Below, one piece after another: positions 1-10,283 of a stretch of 55,580 nucleotides of DNA (positions are counted from its first letter, which is position 1; each line of letters opens with the position of its first letter). Under the pieces are notes generated by a model that ran no database searches, was not told the DNA's origin, and saw nothing but the letters and a program-made list of their open reading frames with translations. A program made the translations under genes and the position numbers. Source of the stretch: an aff. Roholtiella sp. LEGE 12411 (GTDB lineage Bacteria; Cyanobacteriota; Cyanobacteriia; Cyanobacteriales; Nostocaceae); NCBI RefSeq assembly GCF_015206995.1, contig NZ_JADEXR010000028.1, positions 1 to 55,580 on the forward strand. Reading direction: 5' to 3'.

Positions 1-243
<243 letters not shown>

Positions 244-335
244 GAACTGGAAAGCTTTTTAGCTCTATATCATTAGCTGCTCTTTTTTAACTTCAGCTTA
301 GTTATCTGATTTTCTTGACGCACGCCACTTGCTCT

Positions 336-365
336 ATAATGGCTTTCAAACTATAATGTTTTCAA
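336..365 (-). promoter_or_regulatory. candidate rrn promoter
   Basis: On the minus strand a TTGAAA -35-like box (360-365) is followed after 18 nt by CATTAT (336-341) as a weak -10, roughly 95 nt upstream of the 16S 5' end. A TATAGA (333-338) at 21-nt spacing is an alternative -10. This is a pattern match only. The rest of 244-559 holds the rRNA leader and no convincing gene; the small open frame at 329-556 has no family resemblance. Confidence 0.3.
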
Positions 366-559
366 GGTTCGGCGTCCTTATCACGTCGCTCTTGGCGCTC
401 GCTTTTCAGGCACTTATTCAATATAGCGAGCGCACATCACTTTGTCAACTACTTTCTCCTTTTTTTCTTACACACTCTTTTCAGCCTCTAAAAATGCTCA
501 CAGTGCTAGGTTTAAGCAACAATGGTTTATGCACTGTGCTGACTAAGGAAGGGTAAAGC

Positions 560-1438
560 GTGAATTTTCAGTCGGTAATAGCCATATTGCATCAGTTTTG
601 GAGCGATCGCGGTTGCCTTATTGCCCAGCCCTATGACATGGAAAAAGGGGCTGGAACTAAGAACCCCCATACTTTTTTAAGAGCACTGGGACTGGAACCC
701 TGGGCTGTAGCTTATGTTGAACCTTGCCGTCGCCCTACAGACGGGCGCTACGGTGAAAACCCCAATCGCTTTCAACACTATTATCAGTATCAAGTTTTAA
801 TTAAACCTTCACCAGATAATATCCAGGAGATTTATCTCGATTCGTTGAGGGCTTTAGGTATTCGTCCCGAAGACCACGATATTCGCTTTGTTGAGGACAA
901 CTGGGAAGATGCGACTGTGGGAGCTTGGGGTACTGGCTGGGAAGTATGGTTAGACGGGATGGAAATTACTCAATTTACTTACTTTCAACAATGCGGAGGC
1001 ATTGATTGCCGTCCTGTGTCGATTGAGATGACTTATGGACTGGAGCGACTGACAATGTATCTCCAGCAAGTGGAGGCAATTACTAAGATTCATTGGACAG
1101 ACAATATTACTTATGGTGATGTTCACCTCCAGGGAGAGATTGAACAGTGTACGTATAACTTTGAAGCGTCTAATCCTGAATTGTTGCTGACGCTATTTAA
1201 TTTGTATGAGCAGGAAGCTACGCAATTAACGGAGCGCGGACTGGTGTTACCCAGCTTGGACTATGTAATTAAGTGTTCGCATACGTTTAATTTGCTGGAT
1301 GCTAGAGGTGTGATTTCAGTCACGGAGCGAACTCGTTATATTGCCAGGATTAGGCATTTAGCACGGAAAGTTGCTCATTTATATGTTGAGCAAAGGGAGA
1401 AGTTGGGTTTTCCGTTGCTCAAAAACACCGTAGTTTGA
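560..1438 (+). CDS. glyQ: glycyl-tRNA synthetase alpha subunit
   Basis: This is the catalytic subunit of the heterotetrameric (alpha2beta2) class II glycyl-tRNA synthetase, which charges tRNA-Gly in the cytoplasm. The 292-residue length is normal for the family. Class II motif 2 lies around residues 57-80 ([15 protein letters not shown]) and motif 3 around 160-169 ([10 protein letters not shown]). The start is GTG at 560, and translation from it gives the expected N-terminus MNFQSVI. The beta subunit gene (glyS) is not beside it and must lie elsewhere, as is common in cyanobacteria. A hairpin follows 48 nt after the stop. Assignment is secure by motif and length. Confidence 0.97.
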   Translation: MNFQSVIAILHQFWSDRGCLIAQPYDMEKGAGTKNPHTFLRALGLEPWAVAYVEPCRRPTDGRYGENPNRFQHYYQYQVLIKPSPDNIQEIYLDSLRALGIRPEDHDIRFVEDNWEDATVGAWGTGWEVWLDGMEITQFTYFQQCGGIDCRPVSIEMTYGLERLTMYLQQVEAITKIHWTDNITYGDVHLQGEIEQCTYNFEASNPELLLTLFNLYEQEATQLTERGLVLPSLDYVIKCSHTFNLLDARGVISVTERTRYIARIRHLARKVAHLYVEQREKLGFPLLKNTVV

Positions 1439-1485
1439 ACGGTAAAGACTAGCGTTGAATATCAATAAGACTTGATTTGATTCCC

Positions 1486-1510
1486 TTAACCCCCTAAAAA
1501 AGGGGGTTAA
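1486..1510. terminator. hairpin downstream of glyQ
   Basis: A perfect 10-bp stem (TTAACCCCCT at 1486-1495 pairing with AGGGGGTTAA at 1501-1510) has a 5-nt A-rich loop. It sits between glyQ and the DUF4079 gene. No T-run follows on either strand, so it is a weak intrinsic terminator at best; it may instead be a dispersed palindrome. Confidence 0.4.
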
Positions 1511-1551
1511 ACGTAAGTATATCTAGCAAATTTATTGATGGTGTGTGAGAG

Positions 1552-2031
1552 ATGGTGAATTGGAGTGAAGTTTTAGAACCGATCGCAGATTGGTTTCGTT
1601 TTATGGGAATTCCCGAACCGATTGTACATTGGGGACATCCGTTAATGATGGCCATCGTTGTTTTTGTAATGGGCAGCTATGTGGGACTAACAGGTTGGAG
1701 AGGAAGACTGACTAAAGATAAAGATTCTGTAATTAAAAGTCGAAGCGACCATCGTCAACTAGCACCGTGGCTATTTGTTTTTATGGCGGCTGGTTACACT
1801 GGCGGGGTGTTGTCTTTGGTGATGCAGCATCAGCCAATTCTTAAAAGTCCTCATTTTTGGACTGGTTCGCTGGTGCTCTTACTATTACTTATTAATGGTG
1901 CAATTGCGCTGAGTGGATTTGCAGGGAATAAAACAGTGTTACGTGCAGTTCATGCTTACATGGGTAGCATTGGACTTGGTATCCTATTTCTCCATGCTGC
2001 ACTTGGGTTGAAATTGGGAACAGCTTTCTGA
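1552..2031 (+). CDS. DUF4079 family membrane protein
   Basis: The product is a 159-residue polytopic membrane protein resembling the cyanobacterial DUF4079 family, whose function is not established. Four hydrophobic segments are visible at about residues 28-48, 72-92, 102-123 and 131-153. Histidines lie at or near segment ends (H27, H30, H93, H101, H134, H148). That pattern recalls b-type cytochromes such as cytochrome b561 or ferric reductases, so haem binding is a possible inference, not shown. The start is the ATG at 1552. It lies between glyQ and comEC on the same strand with 100-200 bp gaps, so operon membership is uncertain. Confidence 0.8.
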   Translation: MVNWSEVLEPIADWFRFMGIPEPIVHWGHPLMMAIVVFVMGSYVGLTGWRGRLTKDKDSVIKSRSDHRQLAPWLFVFMAAGYTGGVLSLVMQHQPILKSPHFWTGSLVLLLLLINGAIALSGFAGNKTVLRAVHAYMGSIGLGILFLHAALGLKLGTAF

Positions 2032-2244
2032 TGCAGCTGTTGGCGAGGGTGATAAATGTAGTTAGCAATTCATCCTAGATAAGCTAAGCCTATAAGAATA
2101 AAGCCCGGTTCTATGGGTTTTGTTTGTATAAAGTTGATGAACTATACTTCACCACAAGCATGAAAATTTTTCTTTCGTGTTCCTCTAGCTATTTTTTAAG
2201 TCAGCTGCGAATTCTATTCGCTAGGTGCTTTTACAAGAAGTCTT

Positions 2245-4608
2245 ATGATTCAAACGAGTGGTGTAATTATTTGTCTTGGCTACATTCTGGGTTTGCTATT
2301 TACAGCAATTCCTTGGGGTGGAGTATGGATTTTGGTTCTAGGGGTAGTAGGAGCGATTCTATTTAGAAAACGCTACACTACTCCACAACAAGTTGCTCAA
2401 AAACCAGAAAACACTCGAAGCAAAATCAAGTTCGTATTTAATACCTGGCAAGCTGTTCCCCATCCAAGAATATGGATAGTTGCTGGCTTGGTGGGGCTTT
2501 TGGCAACTTTGTATTTTCAATTACGAGTGCCACAACCAGGGGTAAAAGACATCAGTCAGTTCGTCCCCCTTGGAAATAACAGCAATCAAGAACAACTTGT
2601 AATTGTTCGTGGTGAAGTCGCCAGTACTCCCCGTTTAACTCGCAGTCAGCGAGGACAGTTTTGGTTAGAAGCGATTCAGGTAGATGAGGTCAAAAATGAA
2701 AAGGGATCAGCAGGTGTACCGAAAGGGGTGACAGGTAAATTGTATGTGACTGTACCTTTACTTCAGGTTACTGGATTATATCCAAGTCAACAAATCGCTG
2801 TAACTGGGGTTTTGTACAAACCGAAAGGGGCGTCAAATCCTGGTGCTTTTGACTTTCAGAAGTTTCTTAAGCAAGAAGGAGCATTTGCTGGTTTGATTGG
2901 GCGACAGGTAAATATTCTAGATGTAAATGCAAAACGGAAATGGGGATGGTGGCAAGTTAGAGAGCGAATTGTGCGATCGCAAGTTCGTTGGTTAGGTGTT
3001 CCAGAAGGGCCACTTGTAAGTGCAATGGTTCTAGGCAGCAAAGCTATTGATTTACCTTATGATATCCGCGACTTGTTTGTACAGGCGGGATTAGCTCATG
3101 CTTTGGCAGCTTCCGGGTTTCAAACTTCTTTGATTTTGGGTGTGATCTTACAGCTAACAAAACGTTTCAAAAAGCGAACACAATTTACTTGTGGGTTGTT
3201 AGCTTTAATTATTTTCCTAAGTTTAACAGGTTTCCAGGCTGCGGTACTAAGAGCTGTAATTATGGGTTTTGCAGCATTAGTTGGTCTGGTATTAAAGAGG
3301 AAAGTAAAACAGTTAGGTTCACTGCTGTTAGCGGCAACTGTGTTGTTGCTGTTTAATCCTCTATGGATTTGGGATTTAGGTTTTCAACTAAGTTTTTTAG
3401 CAACACTAGGGTTAATCGTTACAGTACCCCCGATAGTTGAGCGTTTGGGTTGGTTACCGCCTGCGATCGCTTCTTTAATTGCTGTTCCTTTTGCTGCTAC
3501 TATTTGGACTTTACCTGTACAACTGTTTGTCTTTGGAGTTGTGCCATCTTACAGCCTGCTACTGAATATCCTTAGCACTCCATTAATCTCTATCATTAGT
3601 ATAGGTGGAATTATTAGTGCGATCGCAGCATTAATTTGGACTGATGCGGGAACCTTTTTGGCTGGAATATTATATTTTCCTACTGATTGGCTAGTAGAGT
3701 TAGTAGAATTTTTTAGCAAGCTGCCGGGAAACTCCGTTGCTGTGGGTAGTATATCTGGTTGGCAAATACTAACAATTTATGCGCTGATTATATTAGTTTG
3801 GTTGGTGCGTTGGTGGCAACAGCGATGGTGGTTTGCTAGTTTAATTGCGGTTAGCTTGGTACTAATTCCAGTTTGGCATTCTGCAAATACGTTATTTAGG
3901 ATAACTATACTAGCAGCAGATACGGAACCAATTGTAGTTATTCAAGATCGAGGAAAAGTAACTTTAATTAATAGTGGAGATGAGGGTACAGGACGCTTCA
4001 CAATCCTACCGTTTTTGCAACAGCAGGGTGTGAATCAAATAAATTGGGCGATCGCTAATAATTTCCAAGGCAATCATAGTAATGCTTGGCTGGAACTGCT
4101 ACAACGTTTACCCATTAAAAATTTTTATGTATATTCCTCTAAGCCAGAAAATTCCATTGCTATTCAGGCTATTCAACAAGAGCTACAGAAGCATCAAGGT
4201 ATCTACCAGCCTTTGGCAATTGGTCAAATTGTGAATACTGGTTCGATGGTGACGCAATTAATTAATGAGCAATTGCCTATCTTACAATTACAAGTTTTCG
4301 AGCAGAATTGGTTATTAGTAGGTAATATCAAGTCGAAGGAAGTGCAACAGCTAGTTAAGAATGGAAATTTACCTCACCCACAAGTGCTGTGGTGTTCCTC
4401 TGAGTCCTTAAAAGATTTAGTTTTAGCTCTGCAACCAAAAGTGGCGATCGCTTCTTCTGACAATTTTGATGAAAAAACTTTGTCTCAACTTGATAAAAGC
4501 TCAACACAACTTTTTTTTACAGGACGAGATGGAGCAATTCAATGGACACCCAATGGTCAATTTGAGACGTTTATTCAAGCAACAGAAAATAAATCTTCTG
4601 TCCTATAA
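2245..4608 (+). CDS. comEC: ComEC/Rec2 family DNA-uptake channel protein
   Basis: ComEC forms the inner-membrane channel that takes up single-stranded DNA during natural transformation. The 787 residues show N-terminal membrane segments (10-45, 73-92), a DUF4131-like soluble region (about 95-225), the multi-helix competence domain (about 240-545, with the hallmark AGLAHALAASGF at 281-292) and a C-terminal metallo-beta-lactamase-like region from about 553. The usual HxHxDH metal motif of that last region is not recognisable; the matching place (605-613) reads NNFQGNHSN. The nuclease-like domain is therefore probably inactive. The competence motif also reads SGFQT where many homologues have SGLHV. 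A hairpin (4630-4637 with 4651-4658) follows the stop. Confidence 0.92.
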   Translation: MIQTSGVIICLGYILGLLFTAIPWGGVWILVLGVVGAILFRKRYTTPQQVAQKPENTRSKIKFVFNTWQAVPHPRIWIVAGLVGLLATLYFQLRVPQPGVKDISQFVPLGNNSNQEQLVIVRGEVASTPRLTRSQRGQFWLEAIQVDEVKNEKGSAGVPKGVTGKLYVTVPLLQVTGLYPSQQIAVTGVLYKPKGASNPGAFDFQKFLKQEGAFAGLIGRQVNILDVNAKRKWGWWQVRERIVRSQVRWLGVPEGPLVSAMVLGSKAIDLPYDIRDLFVQAGLAHALAASGFQTSLILGVILQLTKRFKKRTQFTCGLLALIIFLSLTGFQAAVLRAVIMGFAALVGLVLKRKVKQLGSLLLAATVLLLFNPLWIWDLGFQLSFLATLGLIVTVPPIVERLGWLPPAIASLIAVPFAATIWTLPVQLFVFGVVPSYSLLLNILSTPLISIISIGGIISAIAALIWTDAGTFLAGILYFPTDWLVELVEFFSKLPGNSVAVGSISGWQILTIYALIILVWLVRWWQQRWWFASLIAVSLVLIPVWHSANTLFRITILAADTEPIVVIQDRGKVTLINSGDEGTGRFTILPFLQQQGVNQINWAIANNFQGNHSNAWLELLQRLPIKNFYVYSSKPENSIAIQAIQQELQKHQGIYQPLAIGQIVNTGSMVTQLINEQLPILQLQVFEQNWLLVGNIKSKEVQQLVKNGNLPHPQVLWCSSESLKDLVLALQPKVAIASSDNFDEKTLSQLDKSSTQLFFTGRDGAIQWTPNGQFETFIQATENKSSVL

Positions 4609-5014
4609 ATAACTCATAAAAAAGAAATAAAAGGCAGAATTTTTAATTTCCTGCCTTTGGAAATGACCAGATGAATAGGTCTGTAGCCAGATCAAGTATC
4701 ACACATCTGTTTGACAGAGATATGAAGAAGTTGTGACGAAAGTATTACTAGTGAATATTTTTTAAATCATGGTAATTTGTGCAACATAAAAATTATCAGT
4801 ATTACTAAAATTACCCTAGAAATAAAAAGATCTTCAGAATGATAACTCTGCAATCAGTCTTATTACAATTATTGTTGCGTGCAATATATTCTAAGACGAT
4901 CGCTTTATTGCTCAAAATGGTATGATGGCTAAAAGAAGGATGCGATCGCAATTTCCTTAAACTCACGAGATTTGTGCATACTGAATGTATAGTCAAATTC
5001 GCGAATGAATAGCT
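4609..5014. other. intergenic region comEC to tRNA-Ser with one hairpin
   Basis: This 406-bp AT-rich stretch holds an 8-bp perfect stem (AAAGGCAG at 4630-4637, CTGCCTTT at 4651-4658, 13-nt loop) that could end comEC transcription; the T-rich side of it faces the minus strand. Otherwise there is only the presumed promoter region of the tRNA. The open frame at 4811-5068 on the minus strand overlaps the tRNA and is not supported. Confidence 0.4.
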
Positions 5015-5099
5015 GGAGAGGTGGCAGAGTGGTTGAATGCGACGCACTCGAAATGCGTTTTGGGGCAACTCAACGGGGGTTCGAATCCCCCCCTCTCCG
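5015..5099 (+). tRNA. tRNA-Ser (anticodon CGA)
   Basis: A complete class II tRNA folds here. The acceptor stem GGAGAGG pairs with CCTCTCC (5092-5098) and the discriminator is G. The anticodon stem ACGCA/TGCGT encloses the loop CTCGAAA, giving anticodon CGA. A long variable arm follows, then a T arm with loop TTCGAAT. CCA is not encoded. The long variable arm and anticodon agree with serine. Confidence 0.96.
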
Positions 5100-5238
5100 T
5101 TTTAAGAACATTGTAGTAATTCATATAGCAATTATATGCTCATCATTACGTAGTATACTTTTTTTACATAATACTAAAATACACACTTAGAAGAGTGATT
5201 TTTGGGATAAACTAATGCCATCGTGTAAGGAGTGAACG

Positions 5239-6420
5239 ATGGCAAATCAAAGATTAGTACAATTATTATCATTAAGTTTTATCAGTTGTTGTTTTTGTCT
5301 AGGCATTGGTATTGGAATCTTCATTCGCTTTGGACAATTGCAACCATCAGATGCCGCTACCACATCCACTGAGCCTGAGTCATTTCCGTTTGCTTTTCCA
5401 GAACCCACGCCACCGCCAGGAAAAGAAGAATCCTTTGCAGACACCATTACCATCAAAGCAGTTGGAGATATTATTCCTGGTACCAATTTTCCTAACTATA
5501 GATTGCCACGCTTAGGTAACAATCTGTTGCCAAAGTCTGTGAGAGCATACTTGCAAGGATCTGATATTTTATTTGGTAACTTTGAAAGTAGCTTAACTAA
5601 TTATCCATATACGACTAAAGACATCAGTCGAGAACAAGTTTTTGCCTTTCGCTCCCCACCTGCCTATGCTCAGGTGTTTGCTAAAGCTGGGTTTAATGTG
5701 TTCAATATGGCTAATAATCATGCAATGGATTTTGGTAAGGTGGGGTTTCAAGATACAAAGAACAATCTTGCAGCTGTAGGCATTGCAACGTTAGGTCATA
5801 AGAATCAAATTCTTTATCTAGAAGCTAATAATATTCCAATTGCAATGATTGGGTTTTCTCCTTATAACATTTATAATTCTATTCACGATTTAGCAGCAGC
5901 CCAAGCACTCATAACACAAGCCAAAAACAACGCCAACATTGTAGTTATATCAATGCACGCTGGAGCCGAAGGAACAGAGGCGCTACACCTAAAGAATCAG
6001 ACGGAGTTCTTCTATGGAGAAAACCGAGGTAATTCGATCAAGTTTGCTCGGACAATGATTGATGCAGGAGCAGACTTAGTTCTGGGACATGGCCCTCACG
6101 TTCCCAGAGCTATGGAAATCTATAAGGGAAAACTCATAGCCTATTCTTTAGGAAACTTTTTAGGATATCGGACTTTATCCACAAATGCCCAAACTGGTGA
6201 CTCGATGATTTTAGAAGTCAAACTTAATTCAGCAGGAGATTTAGTATCGAGTAAAATTATTTCCATTCGCATGGATAAGCAAGGAATTCCTCACATCGAT
6301 CAAAGTTTCCATACTGTTAAACTTATGCGTTATTTGAATAATCAAGCTTTTCCTAAAAATCCGGTGAAAATTAATAACAAAGGAGAAATTATTGTGCTTA
6401 ATAGCAAACAGGAAATTTAG
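5239..6420 (+). CDS. CapA family protein (poly-gamma-glutamate capsule-type metallophosphatase fold)
   Basis: The 393 residues match the PGA_cap/CapA family, which has a calcineurin-like phosphoesterase fold and is usually exported or membrane-anchored. A hydrophobic N-terminal segment (residues 7-30) looks like an uncleaved anchor or signal, followed by a proline-rich linker (50-62). Core motifs are GD (76-77), NFE (114-116), NNHAMDFG (159-166), MHAGAEG (239-245) and GHGPHVPRAMEIY (283-295). The ATG at 5239 has a good ribosome site (AAGGAG at about 5226). No capB or capC neighbours are present, so a role in poly-gamma-glutamate synthesis is not implied; many cyanobacterial homologues have no assigned substrate. 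It converges on the kinase gene downstream. Confidence 0.88.
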   Translation: MANQRLVQLLSLSFISCCFCLGIGIGIFIRFGQLQPSDAATTSTEPESFPFAFPEPTPPPGKEESFADTITIKAVGDIIPGTNFPNYRLPRLGNNLLPKSVRAYLQGSDILFGNFESSLTNYPYTTKDISREQVFAFRSPPAYAQVFAKAGFNVFNMANNHAMDFGKVGFQDTKNNLAAVGIATLGHKNQILYLEANNIPIAMIGFSPYNIYNSIHDLAAAQALITQAKNNANIVVISMHAGAEGTEALHLKNQTEFFYGENRGNSIKFARTMIDAGADLVLGHGPHVPRAMEIYKGKLIAYSLGNFLGYRTLSTNAQTGDSMILEVKLNSAGDLVSSKIISIRMDKQGIPHIDQSFHTVKLMRYLNNQAFPKNPVKINNKGEIIVLNSKQEI

Positions 6421-6487
6421 CTAAAAGATAAAAAAAAAAATAAAAAGTTGTTATACTCGCAAAAATTAAAAGCGGTAATTGACTTAA

Positions 6488-8095
6488 TTAATCGTTATCA
6501 TCTAGTGGCTTTTCCTGTAACTTCTCATCCTTATAGGGTTGACTCTCAATAGGCAAATTTTGCTTTTCCTCCAAGGTTGGCACTACCACATCAGAAGGCG
6601 CTGACTGCTTGGATTCCCCAGGTGACGACGGCGCTGCTGGTATAATCACAGGATTTGACGGGCTAACAGGTTGGGGCAAGGCAGAATCCTTATTCAAAGA
6701 GGGGAAATTACTGCGTGGTGATGAGATGGGTGAAGCGTTACGAGACGATCGCAATGCTCGCAATGCCCGCTCTGCCCGTAACTTATCCACTACCGAAGGC
6801 GAAGAGGAAACTTTAGGCGAAGGTATAGATTGGTCAAGGTCGCGGCGTTGCGATTTTTGTGTAGAACTGTTACTGTTACTCGGAGATTCTTCTTGGGAGA
6901 CACGACGGCGCTGACGCCGCTTGGAAGTAGAGACAGGTGCAGATTCAGCTTGGGAAGTGGTATTCGTCTGTTTATCTGAAGATTTACTATCGATATTGGG
7001 TACTTCTGTAGCAGATTCTTGAAGTGGTTGCTCAAAAATTGGCTTTGAGGTAGATGGCGGCTGAGATTTGGGGAGCATACTAGTGATGCCAAAACCTGCT
7101 GTAGCAGCAACAAAGGCTATACATACGCCAATAAATACTTTAGACGATCGCAATTTCTTAGCCAGTACAGTTCTATTCTGTGCTGATGCTTGATGAATAT
7201 AATTTTGGGCAGTTTTCCTAGACAACTTCGCTGACTGCTGGATAGATAAATCAATAGTAGGTAAAACTTGCGGTGTCGCATCCTGCTGAATTTCAGGCAG
7301 CAGTTGCAGCCACTCAGCAACTGTCGCTGGACGAAAGCGAGACTCAACAGCCATGCCATGCATCACTGCTTGATTGACAGCAGCACTCAAATGTGGTTGT
7401 AGTTCACGGGGTGAGGGCATTTTTTCGCGATCGCGCAGTAGTGCTGGCATGGGAACTTGAGCTGTCAACAGCGCATACAAAGTTGCTGCCAAACCATAAA
7501 CATCCGTTGCGGGTGTGCGCGGTGCTTGCGACAGATACTGCTCAATTGGGGAATAGCCCTCAGTAACTAAACCCGTGTGAGTCTGCCTGACGCCGCCATT
7601 AAATTCCCTGGCTATGCCAAAATCAATCAGCACTACCTCCTGAGTTCCCTGGCGGAGGATGATATTATCTGGTTTGATATCCCGGTGCAGCAAACCATTG
7701 TTGTGTACTACCTGCAACGCTGCCCCAATTTGGCGGATGTAATGAATTGCTTTGATTTCTGGTAAAGCTATCCCTGGCAATACAAATGCGTCTCCCAAGG
7801 TTTCGCCAGGAATGTATTCCATCACCATGTAAGGCAGCCCAGCTTCAATAAAAAAGTCGCTGACTCGGACAATATTTGGGTGGATACAAGTGGCTAATCG
7901 TCTAGCCTCATCTTGGAATTGGCGCTCGAACTTAGCAAAATCGGGATTCTGCCGCAGCCGTTCATTGATGGTTTTCATTACCACCTCATGGCCTAAATAC
8001 TGATGAGTAGCCTTAAACGTAATGCCAAAGCCACCCCGCCCTATTTCTTGAATTAGGGTATATTTTCCACCTTGCAAAATTGTGCCTGCTAACAT
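6488..8095 (-). CDS. membrane-anchored Hanks-type Ser/Thr protein kinase
   Basis: This 535-residue protein has an N-terminal eukaryotic-like kinase domain (about 13-268): glycine loop GRGGFG (19-24), lysine K41, catalytic loop HRDIKPDN (137-144) and DFG (158-160). The APE position reads PIEQY, as is common in cyanobacterial kinases. A single membrane helix lies at about 320-341. The remaining ~190 residues are a low-complexity Ser/Pro/Gln-rich tail with no visible domain, predicted outside the membrane. The start ATG at 8095 is immediately before a hydrophilic ligand-free N-terminus typical of the family. Its substrate is unknown. Downstream genes converge on it, so it is monocistronic. Confidence 0.93.
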   Translation of the reverse strand: MLAGTILQGGKYTLIQEIGRGGFGITFKATHQYLGHEVVMKTINERLRQNPDFAKFERQFQDEARRLATCIHPNIVRVSDFFIEAGLPYMVMEYIPGETLGDAFVLPGIALPEIKAIHYIRQIGAALQVVHNNGLLHRDIKPDNIILRQGTQEVVLIDFGIAREFNGGVRQTHTGLVTEGYSPIEQYLSQAPRTPATDVYGLAATLYALLTAQVPMPALLRDREKMPSPRELQPHLSAAVNQAVMHGMAVESRFRPATVAEWLQLLPEIQQDATPQVLPTIDLSIQQSAKLSRKTAQNYIHQASAQNRTVLAKKLRSSKVFIGVCIAFVAATAGFGITSMLPKSQPPSTSKPIFEQPLQESATEVPNIDSKSSDKQTNTTSQAESAPVSTSKRRQRRRVSQEESPSNSNSSTQKSQRRDLDQSIPSPKVSSSPSVVDKLRAERALRALRSSRNASPISSPRSNFPSLNKDSALPQPVSPSNPVIIPAAPSSPGESKQSAPSDVVVPTLEEKQNLPIESQPYKDEKLQEKPLDDND

Positions 8096-8154
8096 AGAAA
8101 ATTTTCAGTCGTGAGTTCTTAGTGAGCAGATAAGCTGATGCGCGTCTAGATCGA

Positions 8155-8252
8155 ATATTTTCGCGCTTAGGCTGTCCCAGGTCAAGAGTCAAAAGTACAA
8201 GCTAGCCTTTGACTGTGGACTTTTGACTTTTGACAACCTAAGTGCGAAATAT
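8155..8252. repeat. short inverted-repeat element (MITE-like)
   Basis: Imperfect terminal inverted repeats of about 16 bp (outer part CGCGCTTAGG at 8162-8171 against CCTAAGTGCG at 8237-8246, continuing as AT-rich arms) enclose a second inverted pair AGTCAAAAGT / ACTTTTGACT. The ~98-bp unit could fold into a long hairpin. No open reading frame is inside, and no clear target duplication is visible. Confidence 0.5.
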
Positions 8253-8698
8253 ACAAGTTTATTTGCGTAACAGCTTAAATACTGAAGTCCTGAGTCTTAA
8301 GGGATTTCTAAAAAAGTTTTCCCAGATTTATTTTAAGCAGGAGCCTCGCCCGCTAGAGACTAAGCTGGCTTGCCTATGCTACGGGATAATTTTAGTTGTT
8401 CAATTACTCTAAATGATAAAAACCTCCCCATAAGCGCAACAGCTTTGCCTTTTTCATAGGATAGCGCGGACGTGCCGAAAACCAAAGTGAGGACAAGCTT
8501 CGGCTGTCTATACTGAGTTGCACGATTGTTAGGGAGAAAACATGGCTTGGCACGCTACCTGTTACCTTTGTAGATCAAGCAGATTTAGAAGCGATCGCTT
8601 TCAAGCCATACCACTAGGAAATGTAATATTACTTAAGTGAATGTTAAAAATGTTAAATTTACTGCCCTCTGCCTAAATGCACTCGACCAGTATTCTGC
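8253..8698. other. gene-free stretch with one tiny open frame
   Basis: No recognisable gene. A 32-codon open frame at 8542-8640 (+) starts with ATG preceded by AGGGAG at a 5-nt spacing and contains a CxxC pair near its N-terminus (MAWHATCYLC). It has no family match that I recognise and could be chance. Confidence 0.2.
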
Positions 8699-8790
8699 GT
8701 AAGTCCTGACATAAGTGCGACCACTACTTACATTCCTAGCGTCATAAGTACATAGTGAGTTGGAACCACCTAAATTAAAGTAGGACTTAC
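8699..8790. repeat. dispersed inverted-repeat element with GTAAGTCCT ends
   Basis: GTAAGTCCT (8699-8707) and AGGACTTAC (8782-8790) are perfect 9-bp inverted termini of a 92-bp non-coding unit. Sequences of the form TGCGTAAGTCCT/AGGACTTAC are widespread in Nostoc-type genomes, which fits a small non-autonomous element. It lies ~130 bp upstream of the next gene. Confidence 0.5.
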
Positions 8791-8918
8791 CCACACTCTA
8801 CAAATTCTTCTAAGGGTGAAAAAACCTTTTTTTGAATTTTGACACTTGACTATGGACGACCCTGACGAATTAGTGTGTTTTAATGCGTTACAGCTTAGAA
8901 TACCTACCACGAGGTTTT

Positions 8919-10283
8919 ATGAGTGATTTATTCCAGTCATCCTTAACTTCTCATCCGCAAGCCGAAAGTTATCGTCTGCGGTTGCTTGTTTTGAGCAATG
9001 GTCATGGGGAGGATATAATTGCAATCCGCATTTTGCAGGAACTCCTGCGACAACCAAACCCACCAGATATCTTTGCTTTACCTTTGGTGGGTGAAGGACA
9101 TGCTTACCAACAGTTGGATATTCCACTTATAGGTTCAGTACGCACTATGCCTTCTGGTGGCTTTGTTTATATGGATGGACGCCAACTGATACGAGATGTG
9201 CGTGGCGGTTTACTGCAACTTACTTTCACCCAGATTAACGCTATCCGCCGCTGGGTGAGTTTACAAAAAAAATTAGGTAATAACAGAGCTATCTTAGCTG
9301 TAGGAGATATTGTACCACTGCTATTTGCAACTTTGAGTGGCGCTAAGTATGCTTTTGTCGGTACAGCAAAATCAGAATATTACGTACGGGATGAAGTCGG
9401 ATTATTACCACGAAAATCAAAAGCTGCGCGTTGGGAAAACTTTTCCGGCTCAGTTTACCATCCTTGGGAACGTTGGCTGATGAGTCGCCGCCGTTGTAAG
9501 GCGGTGTTTCCTAGGGATGCGCTGACGACGGAAACATTAAAACAATGGCCAATTCCAGCTTTTAATTTGGGTAATCCAATGATGGATGGTTTAGAACCAA
9601 CGTTTTCATCCCAACAATTTTATAGTAATGACACGCAGCAGCAAGAGAAAGTGCGACCCCTAGTTGTGACTCTTCTCCCAGGTTCTCGTCCACCAGAGGC
9701 ATATACTAACTGGGAGAAAATCATGATTGCGGTATCTGCGTTGATGGGAAGTTTTCGGGATAAAGATTCAGTATTCTATACTTCTGGTACAGTAGTATTT
9801 TTAGGTGCGATCGCACCTGGTTTAGACTGCAATATTCTTGCCCAAAATGTTAAGTCTCAAGGTTGGCAATCTGAGTTGCAATCTCCGATCCAACTTCCTG
9901 ATTCTAGTGTTTTAATCTTTAAGCAAAGAAACGCATATTTACTACTGACCCAACAAGCATATAACGATTGCTTACATTTGGGGGATTTTGCGATCGCAAT
10001 GGCAGGTACAGCTACAGAACAATTTATTGGTTTAGGAAAACCTGCGATCGCTATTCCCGGTGATGGGCCTCAATACAACTCTACTTTTGCTGAAGCTCAA
10101 AGTCGTCTTTTAGGATCTTCTTTGATTGTAGTTGAACAGCCAGAACAAGTTGCAAAGGTAGTACCTTCTCTATTTAAATATCCCGACAGCTTGCAAACTA
10201 TTGCTGAAAATGGTATTCAACGGATGGGGAAGCCTGGAGCAGCACAACGTATTGCTGATTGTTTACAACAGCTATTTGGTTAA
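8919..10283 (+). CDS. lipid-A-disaccharide synthase-related protein
   Basis: The protein resembles the TIGR03492-type family found in cyanobacteria and plastid lineages, distantly related to LpxB and other GT-B fold glycosyltransferases. The N-terminal motif LSNGHGEDIIAIRIL and a C-terminal glycine-rich stretch (GTATEQFIGLGKPAIAIPG) are typical. Its acceptor and donor are not established; lipid or envelope glycosylation is inferred only from the fold. The open frame extends to an upstream ATG at 8883, but the ATG at 8919 with GAGG just upstream gives the more usual start (MSDLFQSS), about 454 residues. It is alone between a repeat-rich gap and the convergent response regulator. Confidence 0.82.
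   Translation: MSDLFQSSLTSHPQAESYRLRLLVLSNGHGEDIIAIRILQELLRQPNPPDIFALPLVGEGHAYQQLDIPLIGSVRTMPSGGFVYMDGRQLIRDVRGGLLQLTFTQINAIRRWVSLQKKLGNNRAILAVGDIVPLLFATLSGAKYAFVGTAKSEYYVRDEVGLLPRKSKAARWENFSGSVYHPWERWLMSRRRCKAVFPRDALTTETLKQWPIPAFNLGNPMMDGLEPTFSSQQFYSNDTQQQEKVRPLVVTLLPGSRPPEAYTNWEKIMIAVSALMGSFRDKDSVFYTSGTVVFLGAIAPGLDCNILAQNVKSQGWQSELQSPIQLPDSSVLIFKQRNAYLLLTQQAYNDCLHLGDFAIAMAGTATEQFIGLGKPAIAIPGDGPQYNSTFAEAQSRLLGSSLIVVEQPEQVAKVVPSLFKYPDSLQTIAENGIQRMGKPGAAQRIADCLQQLFG

Noticed and set aside
329-556. 75-codon open frame between 16S and glyQ
   Set aside because: It covers the rRNA promoter and leader region, has no ribosome site and no family resemblance.
2124-2366. 80-codon open frame overlapping the comEC start
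   Set aside because: It overlaps comEC codons in another frame and has no homology that I recognise.
4811-5190. Open frames overlapping tRNA-Ser on both strands
   Set aside because: They run across a complete tRNA gene and encode nothing recognisable.
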